64,000 nt of DNA, taken from positions 1,426,001 through 1,490,000 of the forward strand of contig JACKBQ010000002.1 of the NCBI GenBank assembly GCA_020634455.1, written 5' to 3'. The notes beneath the pieces are model-generated. The model was not told the origin of the DNA and searched no databases. It was given only the letters and a program-made list of their open reading frames with translations. Both the position numbers and the translations under genes were made by a program. Positions 26,362-33,493 of the stretch are shown piece after piece (positions within the stretch are counted from its first letter, which is position 1; the number at the start of each line of letters is the position of its first letter). The stretch is from Ardenticatenaceae bacterium. Its GTDB lineage: Bacteria > Chloroflexota > Anaerolineae > Promineifilales > Promineifilaceae.

Positions 26362-28359
26362 CTAGCGCAAGACCAGCGGAAGATAAACCGTTTCGTCCAG
26401 GTCTAAAGCCAGTACGGTGATGGGGCTGCTGCTGGCCTGGTTGCCTGCATTATCGTGGCCTGTCACCATAAATTGGTAGGTGTGACCAAGTTGAGAGGGA
26501 TAAACGGCCGTTTCTACCCCACTCCCCTCTAACCACAACACAAACTCACCCCCATCCATCGCCACCCAAACATCATACCCCGCCATGCCGCTACCGTCAT
26601 CCTGACCGTCCCAGCTTAGGATAATTTCTGTGGTGGCCACAGATGGCCCGCTGATGGACACCGTTGGCGGCAGCGTGTCCTGCTCTATCAAAATGGCCGG
26701 TCGCCCACCGATGGGGTAGAGCGCCGGGTCCCAGATGGCGTTTTGGTTGGTGGCGGCGGGTAAGTTTACGGTGAATTGGTTGTTTACGGCCGTTACCATC
26801 TCCACCGTGCCATCGGGCCAAAGCAGTTGGGCGGTGCCGTTGGCATTGGTAGTGGGAATAACGGCCGTTTGCGCCTCGCCAAACCGCGCCCACATCCCCA
26901 AAATGCGCGATTTAGTCGCTGGTTGGTAAAACGCTACCCACTCCTGCGGCCCGTTCACGGGATCGTTGCTGCCAGGGCGCAGCCGCCACAATGGCACCAC
27001 ATCAGTGAAGTGGGTGGTTAGCAGTTGGAAAGCGGTAAGGCCGGGGCGCGGCGTGCCGCCGTTGGGATGCTCCCAGTAGCAGCCAGACACGCCTGGATCG
27101 CTGACGTTGCTGAACAGGCCAAACGCATCCCCGCCGGGATCAAGCGCCGGATCGCCCGTACAGCTGGTGACCGGGCTGAAGTTGGTGCCACCGGGCTGGT
27201 TGCCGCAGTCGTCGTAAAGTTGGAAGAAGAAAATGTTGTCGGCACCGGCGTAGGTGGCGTAAAAGGCACTTTGAATAATGAAGTCGGCCTGTTCGCTCAT
27301 GGAAGCGCGGTACGGGCTGGTAGGTTCGCACACAGGACCGGGATAATCGTCCCACACCGGCACGCCGGACTCGTTGAGCCAGATCGGTTTTTCCAGCCCA
27401 CGCGCCGCCAGCGTGTTGCTGGCCCGCCAGACGTGGTACCAGGAGCGCCAGGCGTAGAGGTAGTTGTGGGTGGCCAAAACATCGTGGTAGTAGCTGTAGG
27501 TGGTCGCCTGCGGATTGGCATCGAAGATGGCCATCACATCGCTGTAAAAGTTGGCGTTATTGCTGTCATTGGCCAATCCACCAAAGATGATTTGGGCATT
27601 CGGGTCGGCCAGCCTGGCGGCCAGGTAGCCCACTTGCAGCAAACGGCCGTAATCGGCCGTCGTGCCATCCCAAAAAGAGCTGAGGTCTGGCTCGTTCCAC
27701 ATTTCCCAATGCGTGATGCCTTGCCCGGCGAGCCAGCCCTGCTGCTGGGCCAGGACGCCACCCGGTTTGTAGCGGGAAACGGCCGTATACACAAATCGCG
27801 CCCACCGGTTGGCCGAGTTGATCTGCTTGCCCACGCCCAAAATATCGGAGCTGTCACTGAAAACGGGTTCGTACAGGCCAACGGGGGTGGCTGCCTGCAC
27901 CGCATCTATGCTGAGGGGGCGACCCGGCACCGGGTTCTCGTCTTTGGCGACGGTGGTGTAAAACGCAGGGGTGCCCAGCAGGATGGCGTTGAGCTTGAAA
28001 CCTTGGGCCAAGTCGTTGGTGACGGCCACATCCTGGTAAGCCCAACTAAAATTGTTGTCTGACTGTTCGATGTTGTTCCAGTACATCGGCCAGCGGTTCC
28101 AGGTGGCTCCGGTGGCTTTGCCGTGGTCGTAGCGGGTTTGGCTGACGGGGGCAAGCCCTTTGGCCCAGCTGATGAAGTTGACGCCGTAAGCGGGCTGGCT
28201 GCTGGGTACAGCACCTGCTTCGCGCAGATTTTCCACATCAATCGGGGCGGCGGTAACGGCCGTTGCCAGCCACATGCTTAGCACAAGACCAAGAAGAAGG
28301 TAGCGGAACGGCCGTTGGCCAGACTGCCATCCGGTTCTATTCAAAAAGTGGGGGGTCAT
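26362..28359 (-). CDS. Secreted glycoside hydrolase-like protein (clan A) with C-terminal beta domain
   Basis: A signal peptide (helix YLLLGLVLSMWLATAVTA, cleaved near residue 38) exports this 665-residue protein. The catalytic part has WEMWNEPD, whose NEP glutamate matches the acid/base of clan GH-A (GH5/GH39-like) enzymes, and further on KPIWLNESGVP, a candidate nucleophile glutamate. After about residue 560 a fibronectin-III-like segment follows (TEIILSWDGQDDGSGMAGYD). Substrate unknown; beta-xylosidase-like or other plant or bacterial glycan activity is possible. It ends next to the SUI1 gene and starts 1 bp from the TetR stop. Confidence 0.78.
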   Translation of the reverse strand: MTPHFLNRTGWQSGQRPFRYLLLGLVLSMWLATAVTAAPIDVENLREAGAVPSSQPAYGVNFISWAKGLAPVSQTRYDHGKATGATWNRWPMYWNNIEQSDNNFSWAYQDVAVTNDLAQGFKLNAILLGTPAFYTTVAKDENPVPGRPLSIDAVQAATPVGLYEPVFSDSSDILGVGKQINSANRWARFVYTAVSRYKPGGVLAQQQGWLAGQGITHWEMWNEPDLSSFWDGTTADYGRLLQVGYLAARLADPNAQIIFGGLANDSNNANFYSDVMAIFDANPQATTYSYYHDVLATHNYLYAWRSWYHVWRASNTLAARGLEKPIWLNESGVPVWDDYPGPVCEPTSPYRASMSEQADFIIQSAFYATYAGADNIFFFQLYDDCGNQPGGTNFSPVTSCTGDPALDPGGDAFGLFSNVSDPGVSGCYWEHPNGGTPRPGLTAFQLLTTHFTDVVPLWRLRPGSNDPVNGPQEWVAFYQPATKSRILGMWARFGEAQTAVIPTTNANGTAQLLWPDGTVEMVTAVNNQFTVNLPAATNQNAIWDPALYPIGGRPAILIEQDTLPPTVSISGPSVATTEIILSWDGQDDGSGMAGYDVWVAMDGGEFVLWLEGSGVETAVYPSQLGHTYQFMVTGHDNAGNQASSSPITVLALDLDETVYLPLVLR

Positions 28360-29040
28360 CTAGACAGAAGCAGCACCGTTGCTGTGCCGCAATCCAGCCA
28401 CCAGCGCCCGCAGTCCGGCGCTGATGCGCTCCAAGGAAAAACCGCGCGTTTCGCGCTGGTAATAAAAAAGATCGGCCTTCAGCGGGGCCAGCAGGGCGTC
28501 GGCCAGATAGTCGATGTCTAAATTTTCGGGCAGTTCGCCGCTGGAAACGGCCGCTTTCAGCAGACCGCTCACCGTCATGAATTGCCAAAAGTGGGGCAGC
28601 TCCAGGCGGTCTGGCTCCTGATCTTGCAGCAGGCCAGCCCGCTGAACTTCACACAACAGCGGCGCGTGGGCATCGGTAAAGTAAATGAGCGCGTCGATGA
28701 ACTGGTCCAACTGCTCCATCTTCGGCATCTTTTGCGCCGACATTTGCTGCATCCGGGCGATCATCCCGTTTTGGAAATCAATCATTTGCGTGTCCATGAG
28801 TGCCAGGCAAAGCTCGGCCTTGTTGGTAAAGCGGCGATAGAGCGTGCCCTTGCCCACTTCGGCCGCCTGGGCGATGTCGGCCATGTTCACGTTGGGCACC
28901 CCGTGCTGAGCAAACAGTTTTTCGGCCGTTTGCAAAATGCGTGCCCGATTGGCCGCCGCGTCACGCCGCTCTTGCCGACAACTGCTGCCGCTCTCATCAA
29001 TCGTTCCCAAGGAAATCATGTTTTCTTCTAATTTGTTCAT
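28360..29040 (-). CDS. TetR family transcriptional regulator
   Basis: A 226-residue repressor. The DNA-binding domain is at residues about 30-75: RILQTAEKLFAQHG, then the helix-turn-helix MADIAQAAEVGKGTLYRRFTNK. The C-terminal ligand-binding domain is all-helical and divergent. It is divergent from the YceI-dioxygenase-flavin reductase operon, whose promoter has two matching 14-bp palindromes; by the usual TetR logic this is its target. I chose the ATG at 29040, which has GGTGGAAAG upstream, over a GTG four codons earlier. It runs into the glycosidase-like gene with no gap. Confidence 0.92.
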   Translation of the reverse strand: MNKLEENMISLGTIDESGSSCRQERRDAAANRARILQTAEKLFAQHGVPNVNMADIAQAAEVGKGTLYRRFTNKAELCLALMDTQMIDFQNGMIARMQQMSAQKMPKMEQLDQFIDALIYFTDAHAPLLCEVQRAGLLQDQEPDRLELPHFWQFMTVSGLLKAAVSSGELPENLDIDYLADALLAPLKADLFYYQRETRGFSLERISAGLRALVAGLRHSNGAASV

Positions 29041-29258
29041 ATTTCTTTCCACCGTAACCGCTTAACCGTCCACTCCCTCTGGGAACTTCTGAAGTATTGC
29101 GCCAGACTACTGTAATTTCCAAAGAGTAAAACTGCAAAAGCCTGAACGCATACCCTAAAGTAAAAGGGATTTTGGCGATTTTGTAAACACGCAACATCTG
29201 TTTTCCTGGTCAAAAGGACAGGATTTCTGCAATTTTTGCCAAAAAGCAAATTCATCCC

Positions 29259-29287
29259 TTGACAAACGGACTTGAGTCCGCTAACAT
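29259..29287 (+). promoter_or_regulatory. Promoter of the yceI operon
   Basis: TTGACA (29259-29264), a 17-bp spacer and TAACAT (29282-29287) form a strong sigma70-like promoter. The spacer holds a TetR-type palindrome, so RNA polymerase and repressor cannot bind together. The start point would be near 29294, with an AAGGAG site before the ATG at 29379. Confidence 0.8.
29267..29280. promoter_or_regulatory. TetR-type operator 1
   Basis: CGGACTTGAGTCCG is a perfect 6+6 palindrome with a 2-bp centre, exactly inside the -35/-10 spacer. It faces the divergent tetR gene. Confidence 0.75.
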
Positions 29288-29300
29288 TCTAGCACAAATA

Positions 29301-29314
29301 CGGACTACAGTCCA
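29301..29314. promoter_or_regulatory. TetR-type operator 2
   Basis: CGGACTACAGTCCA matches operator 1 in 11 of 14 positions and keeps the GGACT/AGTCC arms. Its centre is 34 bp from that of operator 1, in the early transcribed region. Confidence 0.7.
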
Positions 29315-29378
29315 CTTAGGGAAGAAAACCTACACAAACTCTATCAACAATTTTTAGCAGTAAGGAGATTATACAACA

Positions 29379-29918
29379 ATGGCATGGCAAATTGATTCTT
29401 CACATTCGCACGTTAATTTTACAGCACGACACATGATGATTTCAAAGGTGCGCGGCGCTTTTGAGAATTTCAGCGGCACCGTCAATTTTGATGAAGCAAA
29501 CCCAACCAACACCACGGTGAACATTGAAGTTGATTTGAGCAGCATCAACACCCGTGACGCACAGCGTGACGGCCATCTGCAATCCCCAGACTTCTTTGAC
29601 GTGGCCACCCACCCGACAATGACCTTTGTAAGCACCCGCGTGGAGCAGGTGGATGAAAATAACGGGCGTCTCTACGGCCAGCTCACCATCAAAGACATCA
29701 CCAAAGAAGTTGTGCTGGATGTGGAGTACGCAGGCGTGGCCAAAAGCCCCTGGGGCACCGAAAGCGCCGGGTTCTCTGCCAATGGCAGCATCAACCGTAA
29801 AGATTGGGGCCTCACCTGGAACCAAACGCTGGAAACGGGTGGCGTTTTGGTCGGCGACAAAATCAACCTTGAAATTGAGCTGGAGCTGGTGAAGCAGGCC
29901 CAAGCGGAAACAGCGTAA
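29379..29918 (+). CDS. YceI family lipid/polyisoprenoid-binding protein
   Basis: A 179-residue lipocalin-like beta-barrel. WQIDSSHSHVNFTARHMMISKVRG at the start is the family hallmark, followed by FFDVATHPTMTFVST and a C-terminal INLEIELEL strand. E. coli YceI is periplasmic, but here there is no signal peptide, as is common in Gram-positive and Chloroflexota homologues. Members bind isoprenoid quinones or fatty-acid-like ligands. It is the first gene of the TetR-controlled operon, so a role in handling quinone-like or lipophilic toxic compounds is a reasonable inference. Confidence 0.93.
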   Translation: MAWQIDSSHSHVNFTARHMMISKVRGAFENFSGTVNFDEANPTNTTVNIEVDLSSINTRDAQRDGHLQSPDFFDVATHPTMTFVSTRVEQVDENNGRLYGQLTIKDITKEVVLDVEYAGVAKSPWGTESAGFSANGSINRKDWGLTWNQTLETGGVLVGDKINLEIELELVKQAQAETA

Positions 29919-29928
29919 CGAATCGGAG

Positions 29929-30008
29929 TAAAAAGTAAATAGTGAAAAGTTAAAAGTGATGGGTTGGCGCCTGCCCACTTATCACTTTTTACTTTTCACT
30001 TATCACTT
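29929..30008. repeat. Intergenic inverted repeat, AAGTGAAAAGT word family
   Basis: AAAAAGTAAATAGTGAAAAG (29929-29948) and the following AAAAGTGAT pair with ACTTATCACTTTTTACTTTTC on the right (29978-29998 region). The same word family forms 37108-37174. It fills the gap between yceI and the dioxygenase-like gene. Confidence 0.8.
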
Positions 30009-30024
30009 CCATAAGGATTACGAT

Positions 30025-30894
30025 ATGATAGGCAGCATGGAAGCAATACACGAAAAAACTCACATTGGGCTTGTCTCATTAAAGGTGGCAGATTTTGGCC
30101 GCTCGTTGCCGTTTTACACGTGCAATATTGGTTTGAAGCTGCTGCAGCAGGATGGCGATACGGCCGTTCTCGGCACCACACAACGGCCGCTTCTGGAACT
30201 GATCCAGCAGCCCAACGCCACCCCACCCGGCGGCACCACCGGGCTGTACCATTTTGCTCTGCTGGTTCCCAACCGCCTGGAGTTGTCCCGCACCTTCAAA
30301 AATCTGGTAGAAACGCGCACCCGGTTCCAGGGCTTTTCCGACCACAGCGTCAGCGAAGCCATTTACCTGGGCGACCCAGATGGGAACGGTATTGAGATTT
30401 ACCGCGACCGGAAGAGAAATGAGTGGCCGATGGTAAACGGCCGTCTCAACATGGGCACCCTCCCGCTCGATTTAGACGATTTGGCCAGTGAACTGACCCC
30501 ACAAAACGCCAACTGGACAGGCATCCATCCCGGCACCGTCATGGGGCATATCCACCTGCACGTGCGCGATCTGGACGAAGCCGAAAATTTCTACGTCAAC
30601 ATCCTCGGCTTTGAGCGCATCATGCGCTACGGGCCGTCGGCTGGCTTTGTTGCGGCGGGCGGCTACCACCACCACATCGGCCTGAACACTTGGGCGGGCG
30701 TGGGCGTCTCGGCACCACCACCAGAAATGGCTGGTCTGCGCTATTACCACATCCTGCTGCCCAACCAGGCCGCCCTGGACGCCGTTGCGAAGCGGCTGGA
30801 CGCCAACAAAATCACCTACACCAACCAACCAGAGGAACTCATCGTGCGCGATCCGTCCCAAAACGAGATTCGCCTGAAACTTGACGCATCATGA
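30025..30894 (+). CDS. Two-domain glyoxalase/catechol-2,3-dioxygenase-like protein
   Basis: A 289-residue vicinal-oxygen-chelate protein with two glyoxalase modules. THIGLVSLKVADFGRSLPFY begins module one, which ends in DPDGNGIEIYRD. Module two starts GHIHLHVRDLDEAENFY and ends SQNEIRLKL, with HHIGLNTW in between. Metal ligands are the His of HLHV, the His of HHIGLN and the late Glu, as in the CatE/MhqA extradiol dioxygenases. The ATG at 30025 has AAGGA upstream. It overlaps the flavin reductase gene by 4 bp, matching the Bacillus catDE/mhq type of catechol and quinone detoxification operons. Confidence 0.9.
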   Translation: MIGSMEAIHEKTHIGLVSLKVADFGRSLPFYTCNIGLKLLQQDGDTAVLGTTQRPLLELIQQPNATPPGGTTGLYHFALLVPNRLELSRTFKNLVETRTRFQGFSDHSVSEAIYLGDPDGNGIEIYRDRKRNEWPMVNGRLNMGTLPLDLDDLASELTPQNANWTGIHPGTVMGHIHLHVRDLDEAENFYVNILGFERIMRYGPSAGFVAAGGYHHHIGLNTWAGVGVSAPPPEMAGLRYYHILLPNQAALDAVAKRLDANKITYTNQPEELIVRDPSQNEIRLKLDAS

Positions 30895-31442
30895 CTGAGA
30901 CAATTCAAATTCTGGGGCTTGTCGGCAGTCTTCGCCGCAGCTCCATTCACAAAGTTCTGCTAGAGGCAGCCCAGCAAGTTGCCCCGCAGGCAATGCACAT
31001 CACCATTTTCCCCCTCCACGACATCCCCCTTTACAACAACGATGTTGAGGTAACCGAAGGCTTTCCCCCAGCGGTGCAGGTCCTGCGCGACGCCGCTGCC
31101 CAGGCCGACGGGATCATTTTGGCCACGCCAGAATACAATGGTTCCGTACCCGGCGTGCTCAAAAACAGCATTGATTGGGCCTCGCGCAAGGGGCTTTTGG
31201 CCAAAAAACCAGTGGTTACGATGGGCGGCTCGCCAGGGGCGCTGGGGGCCACCAAGGCGCAGGAACATCTGCGGCAAATTTGCCTGCACCTGGGCATGTA
31301 CCTTTTGCCTAAACCAACCATCGCCGTGCCCAAATTGCCCGAAAAAATTGTAGATGGCCAGCTCACCGACGAGCTCACCCGCAAATTCTTGCAAGAACAA
31401 ATGGAGCAGTTTTACCACTGGGTAATGCGCTTAAGACCCTAA
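30891..31442 (+). CDS. NADPH-dependent FMN reductase / quinone reductase
   Basis: A 183-residue flavodoxin-fold enzyme. GLVGSLRRSSIHKVLL binds the FMN phosphate, ATPEYNGSVPGVLKNSIDW is the diagnostic active-site segment, and GGSPGALGATKAQEHLR completes the family pattern. Such proteins reduce FMN, quinones or azo compounds with NAD(P)H. Four-base overlap with the dioxygenase gene puts it in the TetR-regulated operon. Its last codons (AGA CCC TAA) are part of an inverted repeat that also ends the decayed gene on the other strand. Confidence 0.93.
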   Translation: MTETIQILGLVGSLRRSSIHKVLLEAAQQVAPQAMHITIFPLHDIPLYNNDVEVTEGFPPAVQVLRDAAAQADGIILATPEYNGSVPGVLKNSIDWASRKGLLAKKPVVTMGGSPGALGATKAQEHLRQICLHLGMYLLPKPTIAVPKLPEKIVDGQLTDELTRKFLQEQMEQFYHWVMRLRP

Positions 31443-31493
31443 GGGTTTACCGCTTAAGGGTGCAAATTAGTCGCTTTCAAACCCTTAGGGTCT
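31434..31493. repeat. Perfect 15-bp inverted repeat, AGACCCTAAGGGTTT family
   Basis: AGACCCTAAGGGTTT (31434-31448) and its exact reverse complement (31479-31493) flank a 30-base loop. The same two arms occur at 52073-52129. The left arm supplies the stop of the flavin reductase gene and the right arm the stop of a pseudogene on the minus strand. Confidence 0.9.
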
Positions 31494-31595
31494 CGCCGAG
31501 GCGGATGAATCAGGGGCGGCCCACACGACGTAGGTGAGGGTGGTTCCCCGGTATTCGCCGCTGATTTCCCAGCAGCCCAAACCGGTTCCATTTCC
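31485..31595 (-). pseudogene. C-terminal remnant of a secreted/lipoprotein gene
   Basis: The minus strand reads about 36 codons with a convincing protein tail, GCWEISGEYRGTTLTYVVWA, ending in RP and a TAA in the inverted repeat. GCWEISG...TYVVW tails are common at the end of secreted Chloroflexota proteins (from memory). Immediately upstream the frame is closed by a stop and no start or longer frame exists, so this is a leftover of a degraded gene. Confidence 0.5.
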
Positions 31596-32083
31596 TCAAA
31601 CCTCTGCGCACCCACAACAGCCTGCACAATTTGGCAGCCAATTGATAGCTTCCCCTATTTACAACAAACCCCCAACAAGTAAAATGTGCCCTGTGCGGCA
31701 TCTCTTCATTGTCCGCTGAAACCCTTTTTGCTAAGGCCAGGGGGAATCCCCAAAACGTGAAACAAATGTGGTGCAGACTCGATTATCTGGCAACTGAGAT
31801 AAAGGATAGGGTTGTGGAGGAAACGGCCGTGGCAGGCAACACCTTCCCCCCTGCTGTGGGTGGGTCTTCTAAATTGCGGGCTACGGCCGTTCTTGGCCAG
31901 GATGAATTGTGTGGTAAGCGGTGATTGTTTGGGTGGGAAACGGCCACCAAACTTCTACTAAAATTCGAGGATTCACATTTATAAAGTAGGCGGCGCGGCG
32001 GGACGCCATGCCGCAGCCGGGGCGAGGTTTCGCGCTCGCCGAAGACCGCGTCTCAGTAGGGCAATACAACCAAGGTTATTTTT
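31500..32083. other. Decayed or non-coding stretch
   Basis: Apart from the pseudogene tail at its left end and a 44-bp direct-repeat copy at its right end, I see no gene in this stretch. Short open frames are present on both strands but have no recognisable protein pattern. Two ACGGCCGT copies occur (near 31823 and 31883). Confidence 0.5.
31992..32035. repeat. 44-bp GC-rich direct repeat, left copy
   Basis: GGCGCGGCGGGACGCC and the following GCAGCCGGGGCGAGGTTT match the copy at 33168-33211 in 39 of 44 positions. The two copies bracket the AT-richer lipoprotein gene. The repeat contains small internal GC-rich palindromes (GGCG/CGCC). Confidence 0.75.
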
Positions 32084-33124
32084 ATGAAACATGTAAGCTT
32101 TAGGCATACTTTGGGTCTGATAATGGGAATGAGTTTCCTTTTAGCACTGTTAATTGGTTGTACTGTTTCACAACCAAATAGTTTGGAAAATAATTCTATA
32201 ATCGCAGAAGCGAGCTTGACGGTAAAAGCAACACTAGCGATACCTTCACTGGCAACATTAACATCCCCAGCAACACCATTTCCTAATGAAAATGTTGCTA
32301 CAACGCTTACACCTGCATCTACCCAGACAGCAACATCTCCCCTTCTTCCCTCGGCTACCTCGACCAATGTCTCCACATTAACACCAACATTAACTCCATT
32401 GCCCACATTCTCACCCCAAGAACGTGGACTTTTGTTTAGTGAATTGATGATTAGCAATGGAGGATGTGATCTGCCTTGCTGGTGGGGTTTTGAAATGGGC
32501 AAATCATCGCTTGACGAAGTGAGACAACTCTATAAAGCATTTGGTGCTCACATTACACAACAAAGTGGAGATAATGGAATCATAATTCTCGAAGCTCAGT
32601 TTGTTGACCCTCAAACCGAAAACGGTCAGCAAATTCGACACTCCTTTGTTGCTCAAAACAATATTTTAATAGAGGCAGAGGTACAGTTAATCAAACAACC
32701 TTCATACCAAATCGAATCTATTCTGCGGCGTCTGGGGCAACCCTCCGAAATATGGATGTCCACCATACCTGAGCCTTACCTTGAACAACTACCTGCCGAC
32801 TTCTTGCTTTATTTCTCTAAGCTAGGGGTAATAGCAGGTTATAGAACAAGTGGTGAAAAAGTAAATGATACTATCAGTGTATGCTTCAACAATACCGGTG
32901 GAGGGACTTTGCATTTATGGGATCCAAACATATGGGATCCAAATAACAGCAAAGGCATTGTCGAACGTACCAACCAAGCAAGTAGTATATTCAATCTCGA
33001 CGGATACCATCCTATCGAGGAAGTGAGCAATTGGGATGTCGAGAGCTTTTACACTATGCTCTCAAATGATGGACATATCGAGTGTTTGGAAACCCCTTCC
33101 GAACTTTGGCGGCCACGCTATTAA
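32084..33124 (+). CDS. Putative lipoprotein with CxLPCWWG motif, AT-rich
   Basis: A 346-residue protein with a signal peptide ending in LLALLIGC, the cysteine being residue 26 in a lipobox. A long Ser/Thr/Pro-rich linker runs to about residue 110, then a domain that starts with NGGCDLPCWWGFEMG; the paired cysteines may form a disulfide. I associate this motif with a family of uncharacterised Chloroflexota lipoproteins but know no function. The gene is clearly AT-richer than its neighbours, has no copy of the ACGGCCGT motif and is bracketed by 44-bp direct repeats, all of which suggest acquisition by transfer. Confidence 0.75.
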   Translation: MKHVSFRHTLGLIMGMSFLLALLIGCTVSQPNSLENNSIIAEASLTVKATLAIPSLATLTSPATPFPNENVATTLTPASTQTATSPLLPSATSTNVSTLTPTLTPLPTFSPQERGLLFSELMISNGGCDLPCWWGFEMGKSSLDEVRQLYKAFGAHITQQSGDNGIIILEAQFVDPQTENGQQIRHSFVAQNNILIEAEVQLIKQPSYQIESILRRLGQPSEIWMSTIPEPYLEQLPADFLLYFSKLGVIAGYRTSGEKVNDTISVCFNNTGGGTLHLWDPNIWDPNNSKGIVERTNQASSIFNLDGYHPIEEVSNWDVESFYTMLSNDGHIECLETPSELWRPRY

Positions 33125-33167
33125 CTTTGTTGGGTCCGTGCTGGAGGAAGGTCTTACAAGCAGCAGT

Positions 33168-33211
33168 GGCGCGGCGAGACGCCAGGCCACAGCCGAGGCG
33201 AGGTTTTGCGC
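33168..33211. repeat. 44-bp GC-rich direct repeat, right copy
   Basis: This is the second copy of the repeat at 31992-32035 (five differences), 44 bp after the lipoprotein stop and about 80 bp before the arginine operon promoter. Confidence 0.75.
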
Positions 33212-33291
33212 TGGATATTCACTTAATTTGGTCAGCTTCCACAATAATTCCCACCAAATCAGGGCAAAACGGCCGAATTTTGAAATTGCGG

Positions 33292-33319
33292 TTGACAGTC
33301 ACAATTTATCTGCTAAATT
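33292..33319 (+). promoter_or_regulatory. Promoter of the arginine operon
   Basis: TTGACA (33292-33297) is followed after 16 bp by TAAATT (33314-33319). Transcription would begin near 33326, only a base or two before the leader-peptide ATG at 33328, so the leader peptide may be translated from an almost leaderless message. Confidence 0.65.
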
Positions 33320-33327
33320 TCTGCACG

Positions 33328-33396
33328 ATGAACACGTTTATTGACACACAAGCTCTTCGCGTAATCCGCCGCCGTCGCCAGACAACAGTCTGGTAA
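33328..33396 (+). CDS. Arginine-rich leader peptide of the argC operon
   Basis: A 22-codon open frame begins MNTFID and ends RVIRRRRQTTVW followed by TAA. Codon 11 and codons 14-17 are arginine (CGC, then CGC CGC CGT CGC at 33367-33378). The four-Arg run ends exactly where the first strand of an RNA hairpin begins, so a ribosome waiting for arginyl-tRNA would cover that strand. No Shine-Dalgarno sequence precedes the ATG; the predicted transcript start is almost at the ATG, consistent with leaderless translation. It is too short for usual gene callers. The position, Arg content and downstream RNA structures together make it a regulatory peptide rather than a functional protein. Confidence 0.85.
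   Translation: MNTFIDTQALRVIRRRRQTTVW
33378..33393 (+). promoter_or_regulatory. Attenuator segments 1 and 2 (pause hairpin / antiterminator strand)
   Basis: Segment 1, CCAGAC (33378-33383), pairs with segment 2, GTCTGG (33388-33393), within the last codons of the leader peptide. Segment 2 extended by one base, AGTCTGG (33387-33393), can instead pair perfectly with CCAGACT (33441-33447) of segment 3. If the ribosome stalls on the Arg codons, segment 1 is masked, 2:3 forms and the terminator cannot. Confidence 0.8.
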
Positions 33397-33437
33397 TTGA
33401 GCTTGCCTGCGTCAAAACGCGACACACGCAATCTGAA

Positions 33438-33473
33438 CCGCCAGACTTCAACACAGTCTGGCGGTTTTTTTTT
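33438..33473 (+). terminator. Attenuator terminator (segments 3 and 4) before argC
   Basis: CCGCCAGACT (33438-33447) and AGTCTGGCGG (33455-33464) form a perfect 10-bp stem with a 7-base loop, followed by nine T (33465-33473). This is a strong intrinsic terminator 20 bp before the argC ATG, with a ribosome-binding site between them. Confidence 0.92.
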
Positions 33474-33493
33474 GGAAAAAATTGGAGTACAGC

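Noticed and set aside
27025..28062. Antisense open frame of about 345 codons opposite the glycosidase-like gene
   Set aside because: Val/Gly/Arg-rich composition typical of a complementary-strand shadow; the opposite strand has a signal peptide and clear active-site motifs.
31510..31701. 63-codon minus-strand open frame
   Set aside because: It is in a different frame from the recognisable remnant GCWEISGEY and shows Arg-rich random-like content.
33121..33140. GTTGGGT after the lipoprotein gene as an integron attC core site
   Set aside because: The matching RYYYAAC partner and the folded attC arms at normal distance are missing, and no integrase is present.
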